Positions 1-11,692 of a stretch of DNA of 64,000 nt are shown one piece after another. Each line of letters opens with the position of its first letter. The first letter of the stretch is position 1. A program made the translations under genes and the position numbers. Source of the DNA: Blastomussa wellsi. Lineage: Eukaryota; Cnidaria; Anthozoa; Scleractinia; Plerogyridae. The notes beneath the pieces are model-generated. The model was not told the DNA's origin and did not search any database. It saw only the letters and a program-made list of their open reading frames with translations. The stretch spans positions 1,553,800-1,617,799 of the forward strand of contig OX393567.1 in the NCBI GenBank assembly GCA_947652115.1. Direction: 5' to 3'.

Positions 1-199
1 CACGTTGCTTCATTAAATTAAATGAATGAAACATTGATGGACATTCAATCTCAATTAAATTGTAAGGTGTTGCAAGTTCACATGCATGGACATTCCAAAA
101 TGATGAACAAGTTCGTTTAGAAACTATTTGAGTATTGATGAGGCGTTAGAAGTTTAAATTTAGCTAATTCTGACCAAATATCGTAATAAACTCTGTGAT

Positions 200-480
200 A
201 CTTCCCCTTTAATGGTTTGTGCACTGACCTCTAGATCAAGCAGTGGGGGTTTGAGCCCTGGCTGGGACATGACACTGTGCTCCTTAGCAAGACACTTTAG
301 TCCCATCTTGAGCCTCTCTTCCTGAAGGCTTACTGAATGCAAGTACTGGCAAATTTAATGCTCAGGGGTAGCCCTATGATGGACCAGTCTCGTCAAGGGG
401 CGAGAAAAATATTCCCAGTCACTTCAAGCTATGGATAGGCTCCGGCCTGATGGGCTACTCACTACGCACAGCAAGAAAGT
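200..480 (+). repeat. tRNA-derived SINE-like copy B
   Basis: This is a diverged copy of the family seen at 1738-2031 and 14220-14490. Shared landmarks in order are a B-box-like GGTTTGAGCCC near 248, the block GCAAGACACTTTAG near 287, and the 3' block GGCCTGATGGGC near 447. The order matches the other two copies on the same strand. No target duplication was worked out. It lies downstream of the last visible CHDH-1 exon, so it is probably in the intron before that gene's next exon. Confidence 0.55.
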
Positions 481-527
481 GTGCACAGTCACTCAAAAAA
501 GCTTGCCATGCATAATATTGCACTCAC

Positions 528-3179
528 TTGAAAGGCTTCCTGTTCCACAGTAACTCTGCCATGATCTTTAAAAGCTGAGGGAAGAAAGTGGTACTGGATG
601 TTTGGATGGGTGAGTCCTTCCCTGCTGCGAATGAAGCCACCAGCCTCCAGATGTGCAGTGGCGCACGGGCCAGACCTGGTGAGGAACCACTTGACTCCAA
701 TAGGAACCATGCGCCACCACTTGAGTGAGCGGTACAAGCTTAGGGGCTGAGTACATTCCTGGAATGTGATCACAATGGGGAATATAATTATTGCACCTGG
801 TACAAAAGGAGGGTTGAAGATGACATCTGGTATCGCTCCCACTTAGAGTGTTGGTGTCCTACCCAAGAAAACAGCTGTACTTGTCACTGCATACCCTAAG
901 GCAAATTCACAAATGCACCAGGGCTAAACAAATAAGTGCAACTATTTCCAGCTTGACCTCTCAAATTGTGCTTTGCCAGGAAAGTGGACTGGCCCAGTTG
1001 GGCAAGCGAGAATGAACAGTTAGTAAATATGAACTTTTGTAACAGGAACAACTCCAGGAGACCAGCTAATTTATTTTCGAGCCCTGTGCATAACAATCAT
1101 AATTAGCAAGAATGGAAACATGTGCAGTTAAAGGGGACATTATGGAACAGTCTACAAACCTGGTGAAAATACATCTCCAAATGATCCTGAAAGTTCTGCC
1201 CCACACCAGGAAGATGGACATTCACCGGGATACCAAGCTTTTTCAAGTCATCAGCATTTCCAATACCAGAAAAATTTAATATCTGGGGTGTATTAATCGC
1301 CCCAGCAGATAAAATAACTCCCTTCCTAGCCATAGCACGCTTCACTTGACTGCCTACAAAGTATTCGACACCAACAGCACGGTTCTTCTCAAAGATTACT
1401 CTTGTCGTCAATGTTCTTATATCTGCTCTCAGGTTTTTTCGCTTCAGTGCAGGTCTAAGGTAAGCATTTGCCATGTTCCATCGTACTCCATTGTGGATTG
1501 TCATGTCCATCAAACCAAATCCTTCTTGTTGATAGCCATTCATGTCTTCTGTGAAGGGATAGCCAGCTTGGACGCCTGCATCAATAAATGCTTGGTATAG
1601 AGGATTGTCTGATTTTCCGCGTGATACATGTAGAGGGCCTTCACCTCCTCGGTAATCATCGGGACCTACAGAGTGAAATCAATATATTTGATTTTGTAAT
1701 GTCCAAAGTGAAAATCCCATATACATAAGTCATGTAAGGTAAGTCTGCAGTCGGGCCAAGTGACCCATCAGGCCGGAGCTTATCCCGGTTTCTGTAGCAT
1801 GAAGCGACAGAGAGTATTTCTACTCCCCCCTGGATGGGATGCTAGTCCATCGCAGGGTTACCCCCCAGCAGTAAATTCGCCGGTACCCATTTATACACCT
1901 GGGTGAAGAGAGGCACTGTGAGAGTAAAGTGTCTTGCCCAAGAACACAACGCAGTGGTCCGGCCATGACTCGAACCCGGACCGTCCGATCCAGAGTCCAG
2001 CGCACTAACCATTAGGCCACTGCGCCTCCACACATAAGTCATGTAATTGGTTATAAGTCATGGCGTTATCATGTCACAGTTGCAATAATAAAAGGCAAAA
2101 TCTTGCTTCACCACAAAATTCTTTTACCGGTTTCAGGCTTAATCATGGGAAAAAATTAAAACATGTACATATATCAAATCATTTTATGTTATCCCAAAAA
2201 GCAAGCCTTAAATTACTTTTTTGAAAAATCAACTCTTTACCTAATTCATGGGTCTGGGACTTCCTAAAGTAAGGCAAGCAGTCAGCATATGACCAGCCTT
2301 CAGCACCTTCCTTCTCCCAACGGTCGTAATCATAAGCATGACCCCTGATGTACACCATAGCATTCAGTGATGACGAACCTCCCCACACTTTCCCTCTAGG
2401 CTGGTAAATGCGTCTAGAAAATAAAATAACTTCTATTGGGAACTGGAAAATCCTTCACTGTTATAAGCTTACAAAAAGTTCTAATACATATCTGTCATCT
2501 GGACAAATCAGTACACTTTATTTCTTTGTGAAATTCTTATTTGTTCCTCTGGGTTGGTATAATTAACAATTATAATTTAATTAACAGTATAATTTTGCTC
2601 TGCCTGAGTGATAATTGTACACTGGGTTTTGGGTTTCTGGGTTTTGTGCCATTATGTTTAGATAAATGATGCTTATATGTCATAGTACATGCATCTCATC
2701 AAAATGTAAATGCCCGTACAAATTTTAGAAACACGATTCCCATCCAAAAATAAGATCTGCTCCCTCCTCCCCGTATAAAACCTTCCATGAAAATAAACCC
2801 ATCTAAAGGGACATTGCCTACTAAGTATAAACCCAAGGGTTATAAACTGCAGAATTTTATGATAATTTTATTACCTGTTGTCCATAAACTCTTGTGGCTC
2901 TGTCTCATAGTACCAGTTGTATTTATTGTCACAAAGATTATATATAAGAGCAGCAGGCATGTGGATCTTCCATGTCAAATCTTTAGGTCCTGCCTCAAGT
3001 AGAAGAACTTTGTTTTCAGGGTTTGCTGACAGACGGTTTGCCAGAACACAGCCGGCAGATCCTGCTCCACAAATAACGTAGTCGTAGAACGAAGAGAACT
3101 TTATAGTACCAGTACCAGAGAGAAGACGTTTTTGTTGAAAACTAGGGTTACGGACTGAAGGGACGAAACAAAAGTACAT
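528..3179 (-). CDS. CHDH: Choline dehydrogenase-like GMC oxidoreductase (CHDH-1), 3' end off window
   Basis: FAD-dependent GMC oxidoreductase of the choline dehydrogenase type, which oxidises choline to betaine aldehyde, normally on the mitochondrial inner membrane. Exons read on the minus strand: 3154-2875 (FAD dinucleotide site GAGSAG), 2413-2241 (GMC signature [15 protein letters not shown]), 1665-1160 (second signature [15 protein letters not shown]), 758-528. All joins have AG/GT borders and keep frame. Exon lengths 173, 506 and 231 equal those of CHDH-2 and CHDH-3. The two final exons, with the catalytic histidine, lie beyond position 1. The 5' end is unsettled. By homology exon 2 starts at 3154 with phase 1, which needs an upstream exon. 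However, an in-frame ATG at 3179 would avoid one. It stands head to head with CHDH-2 and is very close to it in sequence. Family assignment is secure; substrate is inferred. Confidence 0.9.
1738..2031 (-). mobile_element. tRNA-derived SINE, recent insertion with target duplication
   Basis: Read on the minus strand, the element begins with a tRNA-like head. This has an A-box-like TGGCCTAATGG and a B-box GGTTCGAGTC. A body follows with GGCAAGACACTTTACTC and ATAAATGGGTACC, then a 3' end with GGCCTGATGGGTCACTTGG. It is flanked by a 15-bp direct repeat, ACATAAGTCATGTAA, at 1723-1737 and 2032-2046, the expected target-site duplication of LINE-assisted insertion. It sits in the CHDH-1 intron between 2240 and 1666 and is absent from the matching CHDH-2 intron, so it arrived after the copies separated. 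Confidence 0.85.
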
Positions 3180-5945
3180 AAAAGAAATGCATTAATGAAC
3201 AAATAATCATTAAAAGACAAATTGAAACAAATACATGTAGGTTGGGCAAACAAAATTATTCCACAGCATATTCATTTGCTTACCTTTTATCACACAAAAT
3301 GTGGGAGCCAAAATTTTATGGAGACATCGTTTAAGATTCAAGAAGGAGGCCATCACGGCATTTATCTAATAGAATCTGTTTATATTAAAGATGAAAATCA
3401 CATTAATTCAGTTTCTGCGATTAGCTCATAACATATCATTCATCAACTATTCTCTTTCTAAGATAAGATGCATGATCAGAATGCCTAGAACAAGAAAGAC
3501 ATTTAAAATTTTCAAGGTGGCAGACAGGCCCCCTTATAATATACCTCTTCAACATTAAACCCACACTGCCGTCAACCAACTGGAAATCAGGGTACTATAT
3601 ATACCAATGCATGATTTATTAAAAAGTTTTTAAGTAACCTTTATGAATTCTTACAAAGAGAAAAATAATAGTAACCTTAATTACAAGCAAACTGCAGTTA
3701 ATTTCCAGTCTTATGCAATAAGAGCAATTTAACATTTTGACATCAATACCTGGATTTAAAAAATAGCTAAGATCTGATAGTTTAAAGCTGACCTTGCTAT
3801 CCCCACCACATTTTTTCCGGATAAAAACTTGAAAGAACGAATCTGATCACGAGTATTTTTGCATTCAGTCCAGTGAAAAACCACTGACCCCAGATCGAAG
3901 TACATACCATGTGCACGCAAATCACCCGGCGCAACCCAGCGCTGATTGATAAAATTCCACCATTTTGCGAAATTGAACAAAACTAACACACGAAAAGTGA
4001 AAGATGTTTACCTGAAACCACCACTGGGCTGACAAGAAGAGAATAATCGGCTGTGAAGGCAAACTGGAAAACTCCGCTTGGTCGTGCAAGAAGGTTCAAG
4101 GCGCACACAACGAAGACTGGAAACTAGTGCCAATGCATGATTGACGACGACCTTTCGATTACATCACGAGACCACGAGGGGTTTTACAAACACAAACAAT
4201 ATGGCTGAAGCTGCAAATCTTCGTTCTTGATAATAAAATTGGACAGTTATGATACGTTGCCTGAAGAACTTTTTTATTATTTGTCACCCGAATGTTCGTC
4301 AACTTAAAATTGAACGAAAGTGGCGTGACAGTGTTTCATAATCATGTTTGATGGCGTGACAGCAATCATTTGGCAGCTGAGACCGGAAGGAGAGAGAGGT
4401 TTGACAGCACAGCATTAGAAAATCAGTCGGACGCACATTCCTCCACTCATATAACCTGTAAGTGCTTAAATATCCCGTTAAAAGGTGCTACCTTGCTGCC
4501 GCTGTCGGACGTTTGGCGAGCAAGATTTTCTGTTGTCGCGATTTGTCGCCAACCGTTCCAGATCTCATGTCGGAAATAAGGAATGGAAAATTTTACATAT
4601 AATTTTACATCCCGACCTGAACAATCGATCACAATCGATGTATCTGCAATGGTGGATCTCGGAAAGAAGCCCCCCTTATTTTTTCGACTTTTTGGTAACG
4701 ACTCCCATGTTAATTTTTTAGAACTGGGACGCCCATCTGCATTTGGTGACTTTACTGTGACTTGGGAATAAAACAAAATATATTATTTATTCATTGCTAA
4801 GCCGCGATGCAAAATCTTTTGTTCTTTTGTTTTATCCCCCCAAGCCTCGGCAACATGTTAGAATATTAACATATCGGAATTGGTCTAATGTCATTTTGGG
4901 AAAAGCATTGCGAGACAACCTAGCCTGCGATCACTACCTTCCAACATCTCTTCTTTTCAAACAAAGACGCCATATCACAGGTTAGTGACACCCAGGGTCG
5001 GGGATGTGTCTATGCATATCTATAGCGATACTCACTATTTACAAACATTTCTTTGCCAACCACTGCAACTAAACAACCCTTTGTTTCGACGGCCAATCAA
5101 CCTCTGGTTGACACATTAATGACAATAGATGACGTAACGATTAGCATCGCTATAAGGTGTACAAAATATATTACGATAATTTGTAAAATTAAGTCCTTGC
5201 CAAGACTGTCACACAATGAAACGCTCGAAGTACCATATTATTTTATTTGATCACAGCATTTGAATTGCAGATCATGATGGCATGTAATGGCCTCGTTGAT
5301 GTGCAAACGACTGTCCCTGAAATGGCTGGGCCGCATCGCGTTTCATACTACAAAGGGCAAGTATCTCAGTCCACTGTGTCTATAACACAGATGTACAGTC
5401 CGGGGGTGGCGGGGGTACTACCAACTCGTTCCCGACCGCCATTTTGAAAGCGGAGAAGGCCCTGGGAACGAGGTTGGGGTACTACCTTATAAATGCGATG
5501 CAGGTATATGCCCGTTTACGACCTTCCACGATTGTGATGGAGTTTCAATTTTGACCTTTTCGGCATGAGATCGGTTTGCAGAAGGAAGCAATTATGTCAA
5601 GAAAATCTTTCTGTTAATCTAAATGAAGTCTAAAAATAAATATCATGATGTAGTCAAGCTCCTGGTTACTAGTCTCCCGTTTTGGGGATGTCACACAATG
5701 AACGTTGCGTGACATGTGCTCCTGGTGTTGTTACCTTATGGACAACTGAACTTCTTCTTCACTTTAGGTTTGAGATGGGGTATACAGCTGAACTTTTTAG
5801 CCTGAGATGGGGTAGCAAATTTGAGGGTTTTTTGGTCCGAAACAGAGTGGAAGTTCTTAGATCCCAGCAGAGCGCCCCAACAAACCTTTCCAAGTGCTCC
5901 CTGGGCATGCTTTAGCTGGCTTCTGACTAACTTTTTATCACGCAG
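3180..5945. other. Head-to-head spacer between CHDH-1 and CHDH-2
   Basis: This stretch should contain both 5' ends. A possible CHDH-1 leader exon ends at 4012 on the minus strand (donor GTAAAC). Its frame is open in the required phase but has no ATG before an upstream TAG, so I do not call it coding. No first exon for CHDH-2 could be recognised. An inverted-repeat motif built on AACTCGTTCCC and GGGAACGAGGTT lies at 5424-5475. A short hairpin (GTCACACAATG / CGTTGCGTGACA) lies near 5689-5715. Otherwise nothing was recognised. Confidence 0.5.
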
Positions 5946-8900
5946 CACACAACCCTAATTTCTATCAACGATGTTTCCAGTCGACCGTAAAGTTCTCTTC
6001 ATTCCACGACTACGTTATTTGTGGAGCAGGATCTGCCGGCTGTGTTCTGGCAAACCGTCTGTCAGCAAACCCTGAAAACAAAGTTCTTCTACTTGAGGCG
6101 GGACCTAAAGACTGGACATGGAAGATCCACATGCCGGCTGCTCTTATGTACAATCTTTGGGATAAGAAATACAACTGGTGTTACGAAACAGAACCACAAG
6201 AATTTATGGATAATAGGTATGTAAATTAATGTAGCCTATTCAGCACGCGCGAAGGCCGAAAAAATTTAGCCTTGTACGAACCAAGCGCAGCGAGTTTCGT
6301 TAAGTCGTAAAGTCTCTAAAATGCAGCATTCTGACTGACTGTAGCCTATTAAGCAGTCATTTAATAAAGGCACAAGAAACATGAAAACTAGCTAGAAAAA
6401 TTTCATAGCTTTATTTTGGTTCAATTGTCCGATCCGTAAAGAAGGTTATCAAATGACTCATCATCGCCGTCGGCATGGACGTCGTCATCTCATCATCATC
6501 ATCATCACCATCGTCATGGTCATGGTCATCGTCTTCATCATCATCATCTCATCACCGTCGTCTTCATTGTCATCATCATCATCATCATCATTATCGTCGT
6601 CGTCGCCGTCGTTGTCTTCAAGACCAATGAAATCCACTTCGAAAGCGATTTCAATTAGGCGTGGCAATGTGTACGGTACTTGTATGAGTCAACAAAATAG
6701 CAATGTCCGACAAATAAGCATTCACAAAGAAATGAAGTGTACTGATTTGTCCAGATGACAGATTCTCATTCGAACATTTTGTAAGCTTTGAACAGTGATG
6801 GATTGCCAGTTCCCAATAGAAGTTGTTTTATTTTCTAGACGCATTTACCAGCCTAGAGGGAAAGTGTGGGGAGGTTCGTCATCTCTTAACTCCATGGTGT
6901 ACATAAGGGGTCATGCTTATGATTACGATCGTTGGGAGAAGGAAGGTGCTGAAGGCTGGTCATATGCTGATTGTTTGCCTTACTTTAGGAAGTCCCAGAA
7001 CCATGAATTAGGTAAGTTAGCTATTAGCTATTATTATTCATAGCCTATTCATATAGTACCTTGTTTTTCCATGCTAAAGGAAGTTTAGTTGTGTGTCACT
7101 TCCTTTACTTTCCTCAGCAGCAAAATATTGATAGATTTTTTTTATATAAACTTTTATTGACATTCCTGTAGGTCCCGATGATTACCGAGGAGGTGAAGGC
7201 CCTCTACATGTATCACGCGGAAAATCAGACAATCCTCTATACCAAGCATTTATTGATGCAGGCGTCCAAGCTGGCTATCCCTTCACAGAAGACATGAATG
7301 GCTATCAACAAGAAGGATTTGGTTTGATGGACATGACAATCCACAAAGGATTACGATGGAACACGGCAAATGCTTACCTTAGACCTGCATTGAAACGTAA
7401 AAATCTGAAAGCACAAACAACTGCAATGATAACAAAGATTGTGCTTGTGAAAAACCGTGCTGTAGGGGTCGAGTACCACTTAGACAGTCAGGTGAAACGA
7501 GCTGAGGCAAGGAAGGGAGTTATTTTAGCTTGTGGAGCAATTAATACACCACAGATACTGAATTTGTCTGGCATTGGAAACGCTGATGATTTGCAGAAGC
7601 TTGGTATTCCTGTGCAGGTTCATCTTCCTGGCGTTGGGTACAATCTGCAAGATCATTTGGACTTGTATTTTCAACAGGTTTGTACGAATCATACATTGGG
7701 CTATTGCATTAATTTTTTAACTCTCCCCGTTGAGGAACAGTGGAATTCTTGTGGGGAAGAGGAGAAAAATGGTGGATTTCTTAAGGGGTAAGAATGGAAT
7801 CAAGAGGAATTCTTACGGGGGACCGGTAAAAAGTTATGGAATTCGTTAGGGGTAAACCCCTGAAATCCTTTGGAATTCACCAGGGAGAAACACATTTCTA
7901 ATGGAATTCCACAGGGGTCAGTTCATTTTTAACAGATTTCTTTACGGGTTAAGGCAATTTTAATGGATTTCTTTAGGGGTGAGGACGTTTCCAAGGGAAA
8001 GGGGGGTGCGGATTTTAAATGGAATAGCCCATTTAATAGGGAAACGCAGACGATTCTGAAAAAATGCCAGGCTAAGATGACTAGATTGTAGCAGTCGACT
8101 GAACACACCCTTTCCCTCATCCTCACATTCTGCTATATCTCATAAGCACCGATGTCGCTAGAATGCAAGGTAACAACAATAACCTGGAAATGCCTGGGAT
8201 GTTGATGTTATAATTCATGAAGTTGAATCAAAGAAAAACCAGAAGCGTGACCGTGGTTTATAAATCTGATCTTAATCGGCAAAATTTTTACGATTATATT
8301 TAATTGCTTTCCATGTAGTTTTAGCTTTGATTGAGAAGATATACCAAACTCTCGAGACAGTGTTTCATCGGATATCCAAACACCTCGAAGTTCGTCAAAA
8401 ATACTCCACTACGCGTCGTATTTTCAGCTCTCTTCTCGGTGTTTGGAAACGTGATGAAACACTGTCTATCGTGTTTAATATATTACATCTTTGATATCCT
8501 CAATCCAGATGAAGAAAAAGCTTGAAGTTTTTTTAGAAAGGATACCAAGATAAAAAACCTCAAAGCAAGTAGAAGCGCGTTGGCAGTGCGCTGGCTAGAA
8601 GGCGCGTTTTAAACAACTGTGTAAACACTTCGTCGATTCCTGGAAATAATTCCTGTAATAGCCCTTTGTAGTAATCCCTCCGCTATCATCACGTTACAGG
8701 AATGTACTCAGCCCCTAAGCTTGTACCGCTCACTCATGTGGTGGAACATGGTTCCTATTGGAGTCAAGTGGTTCCTCACCAGGTCTGGCCCGTGCGCCAC
8801 TGCACATGTTGAAGCTGGTGGCTTCATTCGCAGCAGGGAAGGACTCACCCATCCAAACATCCAGTACCACTTTCTACCTTTAGCTTACAAAGATCACGCC

Positions 8901-10286
8901 AGAGTTATTTTACAGAAGGAAGCCTTTCAAGTAAGTCGAAAGTTTGGAATTTATCTTCAGTTGGTCTTTTTTTCAATCACGTTGTTTCGGGTAAGAGGCA
9001 AAGGAAGCTGTCACAGGTTTTTTGGAGCCAGTGGTAATGTACATCACCTAGAGAGAACAGACTTAATACATTTTAAAGGTGCGAAAAGATTCTATAAACT
9101 TGCTTTCTAGTTTACTCTCAGTACAAAAAGCATATTCTATACGGTATACCTATGACACAGGATTTGGTTTGTCTTTCACTTTTTGATGGTCTGTTTCAAC
9201 TGGGAAATCAAAATACAGGAAGAGAGGAAGAGGGAGTTGTATGACAATTGTTGTACGAGAGTGAACGTGGAACACGATACTCACAAGTCTTCCACAATAA
9301 TTGGTAAATTGAGACAGACGGCATCTGAAATTTTTCAAAAGTAATATATGTCAAAAGTTAATCAAAAACTTTTAAAGTGTGACATGGCAAGAGATTGAAG
9401 CACAGGACTGACTACACTACTAGAAAAGTACTCATACAGCCCAGTATTCTCAGTAAGACCAGTAATTGCGTTTTTCTACGTTTTATATAAGGCCTTTTTT
9501 TGTTCCTTGCGGCCCACAAGTCAAGGCTATGTGAAGCTGAAGTCTGTGAATCCATATGATCATCCCATTATCGACCCCAACTACCTGTCCACTGGAGAAG
9601 ACAGACTGGAGTTACGAGATGCTGTTCGACTCACCAGGGAAATCATCAATCAGAAGGCTTTTGATTCTTTTCGCGGAAAAGAATTGCAGCCAGGTAAAAC
9701 CTCATCAATAGTTGATACTTCCTTTGCAGTACTCATTTTTTGCTCGTATTAAGCAAAACTTGTTTGTCTTATGCTACCCGGAACTTCTTAACGCATTAGG
9801 CCTCTCATCTTTAAAACAACAGAGATTAATTAAAATTACATTGTCCATCTTTAATGCCGTCCACAATTCTTTAGCGCCTGAAAGTATACAAGACCTAATA
9901 GTTCACAGGAAGAACGATAGTTACAATTTAAGAGGCGACTATATTCTCTTGCTACCCAAGCCAAAGTCTACTACATATGGCTTGAACTCAGTCCGCTATA
10001 TTGGTCCGAAACTGTGGAATTCTATTCCCAACAAGTTGAGAAACATTACGAATTTTAAGTCTTTTAAGAGATCCATTACACAAGTTGACTTAGTGCAATT
10101 TTTATAATTATGACGCTTTTTTATTTAATTTTAATTATAGTATATTCCATATTTAGCTTTTTAACTCTTAATTTTATTGTGTTTGTGGAATACCTGTAAA
10201 TTAGCAGTAACAGCAGCAGTAGCAACAGCAACAGCAGCAGTAGCAGCAGCAGCAGCAGCAACAGCAGCATTAGTAGCAGCAGCAGC

Positions 10287-10318
<32 letters not shown>

Positions 10319-10400
10319 TAGCAGTAGCAGCAGCAGCAGCAGTAGCAGCAGTAGCGGTAGCAGCAGTAGTAGCAGTAGCAGCAGCAGCAGCAGCAGCAGT

Positions 10401-10431
<31 letters not shown>

Positions 10432-11119
10432 GTAGCAGCAGCAGCAGCAGTAGCAGCAGTAGCAGCAGCAGCAGTAGTAGCTCGAAGTAGCAGTAGCAGT
10501 AGCAGTAGTGGTGGTAGACTGCGAACAGTCTCTAGTTTGCTCTAAAACCGGCCGTAACGAAAGCGAAACTTTCTGAGCGCTGGCGCCCACGAAACTCGCG
10601 GCTCGCGGATTTGCCGCTCGCCCGTCGAAAATAGCGCTCGCAAATTTTCGCTTTCGTTGCGGATTTTGGAGCAAAATAGAGACTGCTCGCAGTCTATAGT
10701 AGTGGCAGTGGAAGTAGCAGTAGCAGCCGCGGTAGTACTAATAGTTACTAGTGGTAGTAGGAGTTAATCTACTTTTTAAGTTTACGTTTAATTGTTTTCA
10801 AGGCGACCATGTTCAAACTGATAAACAAATTGACGCCTGGGTGCGCCAGAATGCCGACACCGTTTATCACCCCTCTTGCACATCTAAGATGGGTGCTGAA
10901 GATGACCCGATGGCTGTCGTTAATAACAAAACGGAGGTCTTGGGAGTGGAAAATCTGAAGATCGTAGACGCGTCAATCATGCCGAGTATTGTGAGTGGAA
11001 ATCTCAATGGACCAACCGTTATGATCGCAGAGAAGGCAGCTGATATCATACTGGGAAATCCACCCCTGCCTAAATCAAATGCACCAGTGTACAGGACGCC
11101 AGAAAAAGGACAAAGATAG
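5946..11119 (+). CDS. CHDH: Choline dehydrogenase-like GMC oxidoreductase (CHDH-2), first exon not found
   Basis: FAD-dependent choline-dehydrogenase-type enzyme. Exons: 5946-6216, 6839-7011, 7172-7677, 8700-8930, 9492-9693, 10803-11119 (stop TAG), giving 565 codons in frame. Visible motifs are GAGSAG for [33 protein letters not shown], the catalytic-histidine region [10 protein letters not shown], and the asparagine region [10 protein letters not shown]. The first exon shown enters at phase 1 and contains no usable ATG, so a short upstream exon (probably a mitochondrial presequence, as in CHDH-3) is missing from my model. Exon 9492-9693 opens with AFFCSL where CHDH-3 has LCVEIL. The length match supports the acceptor, but the residues are odd. 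The last intron carries a LINE remnant, a (CAG)n tract and an inverted repeat. A possible poly(A) signal AATAAA is at 11330. Confidence 0.9.
6453..6630 (+). repeat. Interrupted (CAT)n / (CGT)n microsatellite
   Basis: Imperfect CAT/CGT/CGC triplets fill this part of the CHDH-2 intron between 6217 and 6838. Open frames here translate as runs of His, Ser or Asp and are not genes. Confidence 0.85.
7730..8035 (+). repeat. Degenerate tandem repeat, unit containing GGAATTC...AGGGG
   Basis: About eight units of roughly 30-40 bp repeat a core like TGGAATTCTTTAGGGGT. Examples occur near 7741, 7770, 7806, 7838, 7870, 7898, 7935 and 7961. Units are diverged. The tract begins about 50 bp into the CHDH-2 intron that follows exon 7172-7677. 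It extends the frame past the exon end, which produces a misleading longer ORF. Confidence 0.7.
9717..10107 (+). mobile_element. Non-LTR retrotransposon fragment (reverse transcriptase C-terminal end)
   Basis: One open frame ending at a stop at 10107 matches the pattern of the C-terminal region of CR1/L2-like reverse transcriptase proteins. In order it shows a [10 protein letters not shown] segment, [43 protein letters not shown] and a final FKSFKR. Only this tail is present, with no catalytic YADD part, so it is a 5'-truncated copy. It lies in the CHDH-2 intron between 9694 and 10802, same strand. Confidence 0.75.
10200..10512 (+). repeat. (CAG)n-type microsatellite, about 310 bp
   Basis: Nearly pure CAG/TAG/CAA triplets directly follow the 3' end of the LINE fragment. 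The tract probably grew from that element's 3' end, which is inference. Its open frames are long runs of Ala/Val or Cys/Tyr and are artefacts. It is intronic in CHDH-2. Confidence 0.9.
10516..10695. mobile_element. 180-bp inverted-repeat (MITE-like) element
   Basis: The left end AGACTGCGAACAGTCTC pairs with the right end GAGACTGCTCGCAGTCT. The terminal arms of about 32 nt show three mismatches by eye, and pairing continues inward through ACGAAAGCGAAA / TTTCGCTTTCGT. It is surrounded by GTA/GTG triplets, so it appears to have landed in or beside the microsatellite. It has no coding capacity and could fold as a long hairpin in the CHDH-2 pre-mRNA. Confidence 0.75.
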
Positions 11120-11606
11120 CTCATTTTACGCGGGTCTGATTTGGATACTCTTGTATATTTCTCTAGCTCGATCGAGACCAGAATTCTTATCCTGTGTGGA
11201 ATAATAGTAATACGGCATTGGTTGTGACAAGAACGTATTTTTCAGCACCGGGCCCGCACCGGGTCCGCACCGTCTCATGTTAGTAGTATTTACTGTATAT
11301 GTTTCAAAAAGCATGATAGCAAAACGATGAATAAACAAGTTGCATTTTCCAGTGGTGAAATAAAGACAAAAGAAACGCCGCCATGGATAACCTTTGTACA
11401 TGAGCCGGGGCCGAACGAACCGCACCCCCCCCTCCCCCCTCCTCCCCCCACCCCGTCTTCACTTGGACTTCCTTTAAAAATAATTCTAAACAACCTTAGA
11501 AAAGCGATAACAAGCTTGCAGAGGTCTTCTTGCTACGTCAAACTGTATTCTTCTTTAACTGATGTAAAAGGATTTGAGTGACAAATAAAGTTGATTGATT
11601 GATTGG

Positions 11607-11692
<86 letters not shown>

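Noticed and set aside
1738..2042. tRNA gene suggested by A and B box sequences on the minus strand
   Set aside because: The head does not fold into a complete tRNA by eye and is fused to a SINE body with a target duplication, so it is a SINE.
4012..4137. Possible CHDH-1 first exon ending at donor GTAAAC
   Set aside because: The frame needed to join exon 2 has no ATG before an in-frame TAG, and the alternative frame with presequence-like composition would hit a stop after splicing. Left unassigned.
6453..6758. Frames with His/Ser or Asp/Met runs
   Set aside because: CAT/CGT microsatellite translation inside a CHDH-2 intron.
10177..10674. Open frames of 122 and 134 codons on both strands
   Set aside because: They are translations of the CAG/TAG microsatellite (Ala/Val or Cys/Tyr runs) extended into the adjacent inverted repeat.
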